From Pseudomonadota bacterium (lineage in GTDB: Bacteria > Pseudomonadota > Alphaproteobacteria > Caulobacterales > Caulobacteraceae), in assembly GCA_023386645.1 (NCBI GenBank), contig JAEWJI010000002.1, positions 1 to 45,401 on the forward strand: a DNA stretch of 45,401 nt. The letters are read 5' to 3'. The first letter of the stretch is position 1. The number at the start of each line of letters is the position of its first letter. The notes below the pieces were generated by a model. That model made no database searches and was not told the origin of the DNA. It saw only the letters and a program-made list of their open reading frames with translations. Both the position numbers and the translations under genes were made by a program. This document shows, in pieces, positions 7,520 to 16,085 of this stretch.

Positions 7520-8350
7520 ATGGCGACCAGCGCCCATCTTTCGGTGGTCCCGGCCGAGCCGGACCTATGGCGGGACCTGCGGGCCTCCGCCGAGGCCGCC
7601 GCGCGCGAGGAGCCGCGCCTGGCGTCCCTGATGAACGCCGCCATCCTGTCGCACGCCGATCTGGCCGGCGCGCTCAGCTTCCAGATCGCCCGCAGGCTGG
7701 GCGACCAGGAGCTCCAGGCCATGAGCGTCCGCGAGGTCTGCGCCCAGACCTTCGCCGATCAGCCGGAGCTGGTCTCCGCCGCACAGGCTGACCTGCAAGC
7801 GGTGCGGGAGCGGGATCCCGCCATCCGGTCGCTGCTGCAGCCCTTCCTCTACTTCAAGGGGTTTCAGGCCATTCAGGCCCACAGGGTCTCGCACTGGCTA
7901 TGGGCCCAGGGGCGCGAAACCCTAGCCTTCCATTTCCAGAGCCGGATGTCGGAGCTGTTCCAGGTGGACATTCACCCGGCGGCCCGGATGGGCTCGGGCC
8001 TGTTTTTCGACCACGGCACGGGCATCGTCATCGGCGAGACGGCGGTTGTGGGTGACGAGGTCTCGATGCTGCATGCCGTGACCCTGGGCGGTACCGGGGC
8101 CGAGCGGGGCGACCGGCATCCGAAGATCGGGCGTGGCGTGCTTCTGGGCGCGGGGGCCAAGGTGCTCGGCAACATCACCATCGGCGACTACGCCAAGGTG
8201 GCGTCCGGCTCGGTGGTGCTCAAACCGGTGCCGAAGGGATGCACCGTCGCGGGCGTACCGGCGAGGCTGGTCAACTGCCCCACCGGCGACGCCCCGGCGC
8301 GGACGATGGACCATACGCTGGCCGACATCGTCCACGACTTCGTCATCTAG
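7520..8350 (+). CDS. cysE: Serine O-acetyltransferase CysE
   Basis: Transfers acetyl from acetyl-CoA to L-serine, the first step of cysteine synthesis. A helical N-terminal domain (about 1-145) is followed by a left-handed parallel beta-helix of hexapeptide repeats. The catalytic pair is D150 (in DIHP) and H165 (in FDHGTG), equivalent to D143 and H158 of the E. coli enzyme. GGTGAERGDRHPKIG is the usual loop. The length is 276 residues. The chosen ATG has AAGGAGAGG just upstream. An ATG 15 bases earlier would overlap the Nudix stop. It is probably cotranscribed with the Nudix gene. Confidence 0.96.
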   Translation: MATSAHLSVVPAEPDLWRDLRASAEAAAREEPRLASLMNAAILSHADLAGALSFQIARRLGDQELQAMSVREVCAQTFADQPELVSAAQADLQAVRERDPAIRSLLQPFLYFKGFQAIQAHRVSHWLWAQGRETLAFHFQSRMSELFQVDIHPAARMGSGLFFDHGTGIVIGETAVVGDEVSMLHAVTLGGTGAERGDRHPKIGRGVLLGAGAKVLGNITIGDYAKVASGSVVLKPVPKGCTVAGVPARLVNCPTGDAPARTMDHTLADIVHDFVI

Positions 8351-8421
8351 GCTTTCATTGAGGAGGCGGGGCCTCTAGGGTCCGCCGCTTCCCGCCGCCC
8401 ATTCATGCCGAGGCCGAGACC

Positions 8422-8634
8422 ATGACCGAACAAGACATGAAGCGCATCGAGACGCACCTGAAGCGCACCTTCAACACCGGCGGCATCATCGTGAAGCCGC
8501 GCGGCAAGGTGAGCGATTCCGCCGAGGTCTACGTCGGCGACGAGTTCATCGGCGTCGTCTTCCAGGATGAGGACGAGGACGGCTCGTTCATGTTCGAGAT
8601 GGCCATCCTGGCCGAGGACCTCCCCGCCGCCTGA
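8422..8634 (+). CDS. DUF3126 family small protein
   Basis: A 70-residue acidic soluble protein of unknown function from a family I know mainly from alphaproteobacteria. The sequence runs through a KRIETHLKRTFN helix, a GGIIVKPRGK strand-turn and a DSAEVYVGDEFIGVVFQDE segment, and ends in acidic residues. It stands 71 bases after cysE and before a strong terminator, so it may close the Nudix-cysE transcript. No catalytic motif is visible. Confidence 0.85.
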   Translation: MTEQDMKRIETHLKRTFNTGGIIVKPRGKVSDSAEVYVGDEFIGVVFQDEDEDGSFMFEMAILAEDLPAA

Positions 8635-8655
8635 TTCAGGCGAGCATTGGATGCA

Positions 8656-8687
8656 GAAACGCCGGGCGAGTGATCGCCCGGCGTTTC
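8656..8687. terminator. Bidirectional rho-independent terminator
   Basis: A perfect 14-base inverted repeat (8656-8669 and 8674-8687, arms GAAACGCCGGGCGA and TCGCCCGGCGTTTC) surrounds a four-base loop. The arms begin and end in AAA/TTT, so the structure would work in both directions. It lies between the convergent DUF3126 and Lys/Ala-rich genes, exactly where a shared terminator is expected. It is the best hairpin I found in the window. Confidence 0.9.
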
Positions 8688-8709
8688 GCGTTTCAGGACC
8701 CGGAAGCGA

Positions 8710-9219
8710 TCAGCGCTTGCCGAAGATGAAGTCGCCCAGCCGGGCCCCCCAACTCTTCTTGACCGGGCTGGCTGCGGCGTCGGGCTTGGCAGCCGGCGTG
8801 ACCGGTGCGCTGGAAAGCGCCGCCGGGGCTGTCGCGGCAGTCGCGGCTGTCGTGGGCGCGATGGGCTTGATCGTTTTCGGAGCTGACGACTTCGTGCTGG
8901 CCTTAGGCGCGGAAGCCTTGGCGGCCGGAGTCCGGGTGGTCGCGGACTTCGGCGCTGCGGCCTCGGGACCAGTCGCCTTCACGGCGGCCGGCTTGCGAGC
9001 CGCCGCGGCGCGCGGCTTGGCCCCCGTCACCGGATTGGCGGTCGGGGCGCCGGCTCCGGGAGCCGCCGTCGAGACCGGGGCGGCCGGTTTCGCCGTTCGC
9101 TTGGGAGCCGCCATTGACTTCGCCGCCGCCGGCGCCTTCACGGCGCTCGACTTCGGCGCGGCTTTCGGCTTGGAAGCAGCGGTCGATGCGGACTTCGACG
9201 ACGACGGTGACTTGGCCAT
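8710..9219 (-). CDS. Lys/Ala/Pro-rich basic protein, histone H1-like composition
   Basis: A 169-residue low-complexity protein composed largely of Ala, Lys, Pro, Ser and Thr with repeated AAPK, KPAA and KSSAP-like words. This composition resembles histone H1-like and AlgP-type DNA-binding tails of bacteria. Only the last 18 residues look folded or conserved (VKKSWGARLGDFIFGKR), ending in a short amphipathic helix. No signal peptide or membrane span is seen. It could bind nucleic acid or be a disordered linker. I do not recognise a named family. It faces the terminator shared with the DUF3126 gene. Confidence 0.65.
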   Translation of the reverse strand: MAKSPSSSKSASTAASKPKAAPKSSAVKAPAAAKSMAAPKRTAKPAAPVSTAAPGAGAPTANPVTGAKPRAAAARKPAAVKATGPEAAAPKSATTRTPAAKASAPKASTKSSAPKTIKPIAPTTAATAATAPAALSSAPVTPAAKPDAAASPVKKSWGARLGDFIFGKR

Positions 9220-9304
9220 GGACTCCCCGACCCCTCGGTTGAATGCGGCGAACGCCTGTTCGGCGCAGCTTATGTCGATTCGCGACCATAACGGCGTTTA
9301 GCGA

Positions 9305-10174
9305 ATGTCAGAGTCCGCCTATCAGATTATCGCCCGGGGCGCCCGCGCCGCCGCCGAGGCCGCCGCCGCCGCCATCGACGCCGATCCCCTGCTGGAAGGC
9401 GCGACCTATTCGATCCTTGAGGAGGACGAGGATCGGGAACTGTGGCGCATCGACGCCTTCCCGACCTCCGACGATGAGGCCGAGGCGCTGAAGGCGCGTC
9501 TCGCCGAGCATCCCGACGTGGAGGTCACGGTCGAGGTGCTGGCCGACGCCGACTGGCTGGCCATGTCCCTGTCCGGCCTGCCGCCGGTCGAGGCGGGTCG
9601 CTTTTTCGTCTACGGCGCCCACGACCAGGGCAAGGTGCCCGAAGGGCGGGTGACCCTGAAGATCGACGCCGGCGCGGCCTTCGGCACCGGACACCACGGG
9701 ACCACGGTGGGCTGTCTTGAGGCCTTCGACGAACTCCTGAAGACCGAGCGCTTCGACAAGGTGCTGGACGTGGGCTGCGGCACCGGCGTGCTGGCGATCG
9801 CGGCGGCCAAGACCGGCTCGCACATCGCGGTCGGGACCGACATCGACGAGCCGTCAGCACGGATCGCCAACGAGAACGCCGAGATCAACAGGGCGCGGTG
9901 CGAGTTCTACTTCGCCGATGGCCTGAGCGACCCGCGCATCGCCCGCCATCTGCCCTACGACCTGGTGTTCGCGAATATCCTGGCGGCGCCGCTGGTGGAG
10001 CTGGCCCCCGCGATCGCCGATTCGCTCAGGGAGGGCGGGGTCGTCATCCTGTCCGGCCTGCTGCGCACCCAGGAGGAACGGGTGCTGGACGCCTATCGCT
10101 CGCGAGGCCTGACCCTCGAGCGGACCATCCACCACGACGCCTGGAGCTGTCTGGTCCTGAGGCGAGTGAGTTAA
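9305..10174 (+). CDS. prmA: Ribosomal protein L11 methyltransferase PrmA
   Basis: S-adenosylmethionine-dependent enzyme that methylates lysines and the N-terminus of ribosomal protein L11. The 289-residue protein has an N-terminal substrate-recognition domain (about 1-110), then KIDAGAAFGTGHHGTT, the PrmA hallmark linker, and a Rossmann domain with motif I VLDVGCGTGVLAIAAAK. The NILA motif (FANILAAPL) replaces the usual catalytic signature. It stands alone on the plus strand, with an 85-base divergent region from the basic-protein gene. L11 itself is not in the window. Confidence 0.95.
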   Translation: MSESAYQIIARGARAAAEAAAAAIDADPLLEGATYSILEEDEDRELWRIDAFPTSDDEAEALKARLAEHPDVEVTVEVLADADWLAMSLSGLPPVEAGRFFVYGAHDQGKVPEGRVTLKIDAGAAFGTGHHGTTVGCLEAFDELLKTERFDKVLDVGCGTGVLAIAAAKTGSHIAVGTDIDEPSARIANENAEINRARCEFYFADGLSDPRIARHLPYDLVFANILAAPLVELAPAIADSLREGGVVILSGLLRTQEERVLDAYRSRGLTLERTIHHDAWSCLVLRRVS

Positions 10175-10234
10175 CGGCGGAACCCTCAATCAGGCGTGGC
10201 CGTTGCTGCCGCGACGCTTCTGGAGGAGCCCGCC

Positions 10235-10729
10235 TTGACCTACGACCCCAATCTGGACCCGCGCCCCATCCCGCCGGTCGAACCGGTGGTGACCGAGACG
10301 GTCATCGTGCGCCGCGAATCCTCGAACACCGGCTGGTGGCTGGCCGGCGGACTGGCTGCGGCGGTGATCCTGGTGGTCCTGTGGCTGCTGGCCACCGGCA
10401 ATCGGGACGACGAGGTCGATGCCCAGGTCGCGCTGGCCGAAGCGCAGGCGGCCCAGGCGGACGCCCAGATCGCACAGGCCCAGGCCGCCGCCGACCGCGC
10501 GGTGGTGCAGGGTCAGCTGGCCGGGGCCAGCACCGGGATCGCCATCGCGCGCGCCGACGCCGAACGGGCTCAGGCCGAGGCGGCTCGCATCGCCAGCGAG
10601 GCGCGCCTGGCCGAGGCCCGCGCGGCGGCCGCCCCTCCGCCGACCGTCGTCGTCACCACTCCTTCGCCGCAGCCTGCGACGCCCCCGCGTGGAACCGCCA
10701 CCATCACGACCACCACCCCGCAACCCTGA
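10235..10729 (+). CDS. Membrane-anchored Ala-rich helical protein
   Basis: I do not recognise a family. From the TTG at 10235 the protein has 164 residues: a Pro-rich N-terminus (DPRPIPPVEPVV), one transmembrane helix at about residues 34-53 (WWLAGGLAAAVILVVLWLLA), a long Ala/Gln/Glu/Arg-rich helix likely to form a coiled coil (about 60-125) and a Pro/Thr-rich tail. The start is set by GGAGGAG at 10222-10228, six bases before TTG. A GTG 39 bases upstream has no such site. It probably sits in the inner membrane with the helix on one side. It follows prmA by 60 bases. Confidence 0.65.
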   Translation: MTYDPNLDPRPIPPVEPVVTETVIVRRESSNTGWWLAGGLAAAVILVVLWLLATGNRDDEVDAQVALAEAQAAQADAQIAQAQAAADRAVVQGQLAGASTGIAIARADAERAQAEAARIASEARLAEARAAAAPPPTVVVTTPSPQPATPPRGTATITTTTPQP

Positions 10730-10772
10730 GCCGGCTCTAGGCGAGGCGCGGTCGGGGGCTTAAGTCCCCCTC

Positions 10773-12584
10773 ATGCGCCAGACCTTCGATGAAAAGACCG
10801 ATCCATCCTTCGGGGCCCGACACCTGCCGTTGCTCCGAGCCCGCATGGCCGAGCAGGGCCTGGACGGCTTCCTGGTCCCGCACGAGGACGAGCATCAGAA
10901 CGAATACCTGCCGGAGGCCAACGAGCGTTTGGCTTGGTTGACCGGCTTCAGCGGCTCGGCCGGAGCCGCCGTGGTGTTGAAGGACCGGGCCGCCGTGTTC
11001 GCCGATGGCCGTTACACGGTCCAGGTGCGGGCCCAGGTCGATCCCAAGCAGTTTGAAATCCTGCCGTTGGAGAAGGGTGTACAGGCCTACTTGGCGGAGG
11101 CCGCCCGGGACGCCGTGATCGGCTACGATCCTCGGCTGCACAGCCCGGACTCGCTTGGCGCCTTGAGAAAGGCGGCGGTCGGCGTCGGAGCGACGCTGAA
11201 GCCGGTGGACGTCAATCCGCTGGACCTCGCATGGGGCGACAGCCGCCCGTCTCAGCCCATGGCCCAGGTGGTCCCGCATGAGGACCGCTATTCCGGCGAG
11301 AACCACGCATCGAAGCGCGCCCGCATCGGTGAGGCGATCCGTAAGGCCGGCGCGGATGTTGCGCTGCTGACCGCCCCGGCCTCCATCGCCTGGCTGTTCA
11401 ACATCCGGGGTGGGGACGTGATCCGCACGCCCCTGCCGTTGGCCCAGGCCCTGGTGTCCGCCGACGGCTTGGCCCGCCTGTTCATCGACCGGCGCAAAGT
11501 GACGAACGAGCTCCCGGCCTGGCTGAGCGACAGCGTCGAGCTCGCCGCGCCGGACGCCCTGCCTCACGCTCTGGACGCTCTGAAGGGCAAGGCGGTGCTG
11601 GTCGATCCGGGCCAGTCCTCGGCCTGGTATTTCGACCGGCTGGAGGCGGCGGGCGCGACGGTGGTCCGGGGTATGGACCCTTGCACCCTGCCGCGCGCGG
11701 CCAAGAACCCGATCGAGATCGAGGGCAGCCGCCAGGCTCATATCCGCGACGGCGCCGCGCTCGCCAGATTTCTGCATTGGGTGGACACCGTCGCGCAGGA
11801 CACCTTGCCCGACGAGCGCGAGGTGGTGGAGGCGCTTGAGCGGTTCCGTGAGGAGACTGGCGCCCTGAAGGACCTCAGCTTCGACACCATCGCCGGGGCC
11901 GGCCCGAACGGGGCGCTTCCCCACTACAAGCCCGTCACCCGCACCATCCGGCGGATGGAGAGGGGCTCCCTGCTGCTGGTCGATGGCGGCGGCCAGTACC
12001 TCGATGGCACCACTGATGTGACCCGCACGGTCGCGGTCGGCGAGCCCTCGGCTGATCAACGCCGCATGTTCACCCTGGTCCTGAAGGCTCACATCGCCAT
12101 GGCGGTCGTGCGCTTCCCGGAGGGCACGACAGGGCACCAGCTCGACGCCATCGCCCGCCTGCCGATGTGGATGCAGGGGCTGGACTATGACCACGGCACG
12201 GGCCACGGCGTCGGCAGCTATCTGGGCGTGCACGAAGGACCGCAGCGGATCTCCAAGGCGGTCAACAGCCAGCCGCTCCTGACCGGGATGATCCTCTCGA
12301 ACGAGCCCGGCTACTATCGAGAGGGCCACTGGGGCATCCGCATCGAGACGCTCCAGGTCGTCACCGCGCCAGAGCCCATCGCCGGCGGCGAGCGGCTGAT
12401 GCACGGGTTCGAGCAGCTGACCTTCGCGCCGCTGGATCAGCGCCTGATCGACGTGTCTTTGCTGACCGAGGCGGAACGCGCCTACGTCGACGCCTATCAC
12501 GCCGAGACCCTGGCCAAGGTCGGTCCGCTGCTGGATGGCGAGGTCAGGACCTGGCTCGGGCAGGCCTGCGGCCCCCTCAGGTAA
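10773..12584 (+). CDS. Aminopeptidase P family (M24B) metallopeptidase
   Basis: Cytosolic Xaa-Pro aminopeptidase that removes an N-terminal residue preceding proline. At 603 residues it is the long three-domain form resembling eukaryotic XPNPEP1: two creatinase-like N-terminal domains (about 1-160 and 170-310) and a C-terminal pita-bread domain. The dimetal ligands are all visible: D404 and D415 (VDGGGQYLDGTTDVTRT), H478 (HGTGHGVG), E511 (NEPGYY) and E525 (GIRIETL). It ends 4 bases before the convergent ligA stop, leaving no room for a terminator. Confidence 0.94.
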   Translation: MRQTFDEKTDPSFGARHLPLLRARMAEQGLDGFLVPHEDEHQNEYLPEANERLAWLTGFSGSAGAAVVLKDRAAVFADGRYTVQVRAQVDPKQFEILPLEKGVQAYLAEAARDAVIGYDPRLHSPDSLGALRKAAVGVGATLKPVDVNPLDLAWGDSRPSQPMAQVVPHEDRYSGENHASKRARIGEAIRKAGADVALLTAPASIAWLFNIRGGDVIRTPLPLAQALVSADGLARLFIDRRKVTNELPAWLSDSVELAAPDALPHALDALKGKAVLVDPGQSSAWYFDRLEAAGATVVRGMDPCTLPRAAKNPIEIEGSRQAHIRDGAALARFLHWVDTVAQDTLPDEREVVEALERFREETGALKDLSFDTIAGAGPNGALPHYKPVTRTIRRMERGSLLLVDGGGQYLDGTTDVTRTVAVGEPSADQRRMFTLVLKAHIAMAVVRFPEGTTGHQLDAIARLPMWMQGLDYDHGTGHGVGSYLGVHEGPQRISKAVNSQPLLTGMILSNEPGYYREGHWGIRIETLQVVTAPEPIAGGERLMHGFEQLTFAPLDQRLIDVSLLTEAERAYVDAYHAETLAKVGPLLDGEVRTWLGQACGPLR

Positions 12585-12588
12585 GGGT

Positions 12589-14910
12589 TCAGCCGCCGAT
12601 CAGGGTCAGCCACTCGTCCTCGGTGAGCACCTGGACGCCGTGCTTCTGGGCGTCGGCCAGTTTCGACCCGGCTCCGGGCCCAGCGACGAGGTAGTCGGTC
12701 TTCCTGGAGACCGAACCGGACACCTTGGCGCCCAGACTCTCGGCCCGCGCCTTGGCCTCATCGCGGGTGAAGCGCTCCAGGGCGCCGGTGAAGACAACGG
12801 TCTTGCCCGAGACCGCGCTGTCGGCGGCCGGGCGCTCGGCGTCCTCGATCAGGGTCAGTTCGGCCACGAGCGCGTCGACCACCGTGCGATTATGCGGCTC
12901 GTGGAAGAACTGGGCGATGGCCCGAGCCGCGACGGGTCCGACGCCGGAGACGCCCGCGATCTCGCCCAGGGTTGGGGAGGGGCCTTCGCGGCGGGCGATC
13001 TCGGCTAGCCGAACGATAGCTGGCCAATCCGGCGCCAAATCGGCCAGGGCGCGGCGGGCTGGCGCTGCGACGCCTGGGAAGGCCAGCGCCAGCTTCTGAT
13101 CGACGGGCGCCTCCGGCCAGGGATCGTCGGCGGGCGGCTGGGCGGCCGCGAGAACCGAGAGCGTGCGCGACGAGACGCCGTGACCTTCGGCCAAGCGGGT
13201 CCAGTCGGCGGATGGAATGCCCGACGAGGCCTCGATGGCTGCAGCGTGGAAGGCGGTCCAGGAGCCGAAGTGGCGGGCCAGCAGGAGAGACGTCTGCTCG
13301 CCGATCTCGCGGATGCCGAGCGCGAAGATCAGGCGGTCCAGGGCGATGGTCCGGCGCGCGTCGATGCCGGCGACCAGGTTTCGCACGCTGGTCTCGCCAT
13401 AGCCTTCCTCGGCGCGCAGCGTGGCCAGCTTCTCCTCGTCGCGAGCCAGGCGGAAAATGTCGGCGGGTTCGTGCAGCCAGCCCCGCTCGTGAAAGGCGAT
13501 CAGCTGCTTCTCGCCAAGGCCCTCGATGTCGAAGGCGCGGCGGCCGACGAAATGTTTCAGCCGCTCGACCAACTGGGCGTCGCAAACCAGGCCGCCGGTG
13601 CAGCGGCGGCGTACCTCGTCCCCCTCGCGCACGGCCTCCGAGCCGCAGACGGGGCAGGTGGTGGGGAAGATGTATGGGGCCGCGTCGGCGGGCCGCCGCT
13701 CGGGCACGACGCCGAGGATCTGGGGGATCACGTCGCCAGCGCGCTGGAGGATGACGGTGTCGCCGATGCGCACATCCTTGCGGGCGATCTCGTCCTCGTT
13801 GTGAAGGGTGGCGTTGCGGACCACGACCCCACCCACGGTGACGGGCCGCAGACGCGCCACGGGGGTCAGGGAGCCGGTCCGGCCGACCTGGATGTCGATG
13901 TCCTCCAGCACCGTCTGGGCCTGCTGGGCCGGGAACTTGTGCGCGATGGCCCAGCGGGGGACGCGGGACACGAAGCCCAGCCGTTCTTGCCAGTTCAGCC
14001 GATCGACCTTGTAGACCACGCCATCGATGTCATAGCCGAGGGCGGCGCGATCGGCTTCCAGGGCCCGGTAAAGGGCTTCCAGCGCTTCCGCGCCTTCGAC
14101 CCGTTGGGACCGAGGATTGACCTGGAAGCCCCAGCTCGCCAGCGCTTCCAGGGCTTTCGCCTGGGTATCCGCGAAGGGCGAGGAGGTCTCGCCCCAGGCG
14201 TAGGCGAAGAACCTCAGCGGCCGCTGGGCGGTGATCGACGGGTCCTTCTGGCGCAGGGAGCCGGCGGCGAAGTTTCGAGGGTTGGCGTAGGTCCGGCTCC
14301 CGGCCGCCTCGGCCGCCGCGTTGAAGGCGGCGAAAGCGTCGTTGGCGACGTAGACCTCGCCTCGGACCTCGATGCTGGACGGCCAGCCTGAGCCGGACAG
14401 GCGATGGGGGATGTCGGCGATGGTGCGCAGGTTGGCGGTTACGTCCTCGCCGGTCCGGCCATCGCCCCGCGTAGCGCCTTGGACCAGGACGCCGTTCTCG
14501 TACCGCAGGGAGGCGCTTAGGCCGTCGATCTTGGGTTCGGCGACGAAGGCGAGGGGCTCGTCCGCCGGCAGCTTCAGGAAGCGCCTCACGCGATCGACGA
14601 AGGCGGTGACGTCGGCCGCGTCGAAGGCGTTGTCGAGCGACAGCATGGGCGCGCCGTGGCGCACCGGGGCGAACTGGCTGGAGACAGGGGCCCCGACCCG
14701 CAGGGAAGGGGAGTCGGGACGGATCAGCTCTGGGAAGCGGGCCTCGATGGCGCCGTTGCGGACCTTGAGGGCGTCGTACTCGGCGTCGGAGAGGGGGGAG
14801 TCTTCGGACCCGTAGTAGCGGTCGTCGGCCTCGGCCATGGCGGTGGCCAGGCGTTCCAGCTCGGCCTTGGCCTGATCGGGCGTGAGGGATTCGACGGGCG
14901 TCTCGGACAT
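12589..14910 (-). CDS. ligA: NAD-dependent DNA ligase LigA
   Basis: Essential replicative ligase that seals nicks using NAD+. At 773 residues it is longer than the E. coli enzyme (about 670), as often seen in alphaproteobacteria. Domain order: Ia (about 10-70), adenylation domain with KIDG at 127-130 (K127 forms the AMP adduct), OB fold around residue 340-405, Cys4 zinc finger (C419, C422, C437, C443), HhH domain (about 450-660 with extra sequence) and a C-terminal BRCT domain (about 690-773, SGKTVVFTGALERFTRDEAK). It is divergent from the M28 peptidase gene. Confidence 0.97.
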   Translation of the reverse strand: MSETPVESLTPDQAKAELERLATAMAEADDRYYGSEDSPLSDAEYDALKVRNGAIEARFPELIRPDSPSLRVGAPVSSQFAPVRHGAPMLSLDNAFDAADVTAFVDRVRRFLKLPADEPLAFVAEPKIDGLSASLRYENGVLVQGATRGDGRTGEDVTANLRTIADIPHRLSGSGWPSSIEVRGEVYVANDAFAAFNAAAEAAGSRTYANPRNFAAGSLRQKDPSITAQRPLRFFAYAWGETSSPFADTQAKALEALASWGFQVNPRSQRVEGAEALEALYRALEADRAALGYDIDGVVYKVDRLNWQERLGFVSRVPRWAIAHKFPAQQAQTVLEDIDIQVGRTGSLTPVARLRPVTVGGVVVRNATLHNEDEIARKDVRIGDTVILQRAGDVIPQILGVVPERRPADAAPYIFPTTCPVCGSEAVREGDEVRRRCTGGLVCDAQLVERLKHFVGRRAFDIEGLGEKQLIAFHERGWLHEPADIFRLARDEEKLATLRAEEGYGETSVRNLVAGIDARRTIALDRLIFALGIREIGEQTSLLLARHFGSWTAFHAAAIEASSGIPSADWTRLAEGHGVSSRTLSVLAAAQPPADDPWPEAPVDQKLALAFPGVAAPARRALADLAPDWPAIVRLAEIARREGPSPTLGEIAGVSGVGPVAARAIAQFFHEPHNRTVVDALVAELTLIEDAERPAADSAVSGKTVVFTGALERFTRDEAKARAESLGAKVSGSVSRKTDYLVAGPGAGSKLADAQKHGVQVLTEDEWLTLIGG

Positions 14911-14997
14911 GGTTTCGGTTTAGACCGGCCATGACAGGAAGTTAAACTGACCCGGCTCGTTCCCGACGCTAAGCGTGGGCGTATCACAGGAGGCTGC

Positions 14998-15969
14998 ATG
15001 ATCCCGTCCCTCAAGCCCGCCCTCGTCCTGCTGCTTGGCGGGGCCGTGCTCGCGGGCTGCGCCCTGATGGATCGGCCCGCGGCGATCGAACCGGCGGCGC
15101 CGGCGCCCGTCGCCAGCGTCAGCTACGACCAGCTGATGGCGGACCTGCGCATTCTGTCGGCGGACGACATGGAGGGGCGGGACACCGGAGCGCCGGGGGG
15201 CGAGCGGGCGCGGGCCTATATCGTCTCGCGGCTGGAGGCGCTGGGCGTGGCCGCGCCGCCGATGGGCCGACTGCAGCCCTTCTCAGCCCAGGGCCGGTCG
15301 CCGGAGGGACCCAAGACCTTCAATGGAATCAACATCCTGGGGCTGATCCCCGGGACGCGGGCGACCGACCGGTACATCGTCGTCAGCGCCCACTATGACC
15401 ATGTCGGTGTCCGCGACGGGCAGATCTACAACGGGGCCGACGACAACGCCTCGGGCGTGGCGACCACGCTGGAGCTGATTCGCCGGCTGAAGGAGAACCC
15501 GCCGGAGCACAGCGTCATCCTCGCCTTCTTCGACGCCGAGGAGCGAGGGCTGCTGGGGGCAAAGCACTTCGTGGAGGCGCCGCCCGTGCCGCTGAGCTCC
15601 ATCGCCATGAACCTGAACCTGGACATGACGGCGCGGGCCCAGACCGACAACCGGCTGTGGGTCACCGGCACCTATCAGCACCCGCAGTTCCGGCCCTTGC
15701 TTGAGGCCATTCCGGCGAACGGCGCGATCTCGCTCGCCTTCGGTAAGGACACGCCGCAGGACGAGGGGGCGAACAACTGGGTCGAGGCGTCGGACCACGC
15801 GGCCTTCCATCGAGCCCAGGTGCCGTTCCTGTACCTCGGGGTCGATTACCATCCGGATTATCACCGGCCCGGCGACGACTTCGACAAGATCGACCCGGCG
15901 GTGTTCGCCTCCTCGACCGAGCTGGCCATCGCCGCCTTCCAGGCCCTGGACCGGAGCCTGAGCCGGTGA
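14998..15969 (+). CDS. M28 family zinc peptidase lipoprotein
   Basis: Probable periplasmic or outer-membrane-bound aminopeptidase. The signal peptide ends in lipobox LAGC with C21 as the lipidation site. The M28 dizinc centre is visible: H132 in SAHYDHVG, D148 in NGADDNASG, the catalytic acid pair E181-E182 in FDAEERGLLG, D209 in NLNLDM and H289 in DYHRPGDDFDKID. The length of 323 residues is normal. AGGAGG precedes the ATG by six bases. The stop overlaps the GTG of a microprotein by 4 bases, and a second lipoprotein gene follows, suggesting a three-gene envelope operon. Confidence 0.92.
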   Translation: MIPSLKPALVLLLGGAVLAGCALMDRPAAIEPAAPAPVASVSYDQLMADLRILSADDMEGRDTGAPGGERARAYIVSRLEALGVAAPPMGRLQPFSAQGRSPEGPKTFNGINILGLIPGTRATDRYIVVSAHYDHVGVRDGQIYNGADDNASGVATTLELIRRLKENPPEHSVILAFFDAEERGLLGAKHFVEAPPVPLSSIAMNLNLDMTARAQTDNRLWVTGTYQHPQFRPLLEAIPANGAISLAFGKDTPQDEGANNWVEASDHAAFHRAQVPFLYLGVDYHPDYHRPGDDFDKIDPAVFASSTELAIAAFQALDRSLSR

Positions 15970-16085
15970 GCATCTTCGGCGATATGAAGCCAGAGAAGCC
16001 AAAGCCTCGCGATGCCCTGCTCGTATTTGGCATAATTGGCGTCGGGGTAGTCATCGGACTCATCGGTCGCCTTTTGGGCTACTGA
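15966..16085 (+). CDS. 39-residue single-span membrane microprotein
   Basis: A short gene fills the space between two lipoprotein genes exactly. It starts at GTG overlapping the peptidase stop (GTGA), and its TGA ends at the base before the next ATG. The peptide has a charged Pro/Lys N-terminal part (MKPEKPKPRD, residues 7-16) and then one hydrophobic span (ALLVFGIIGVGVVIGLIGRL, residues 17-36). Codon use has several less GC-rich codons (ATA, GTA, AAG-CCA). No family is recognised. Precise tiling supports a real gene but translation is unproven. Confidence 0.6.
   Translation: MSIFGDMKPEKPKPRDALLVFGIIGVGVVIGLIGRLLGY

Noticed and set aside
10737..12500. 587-codon open frame antisense to the aminopeptidase P gene
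   Set aside because: It has no domain or plausible start site, and the sense gene carries all metal ligands.
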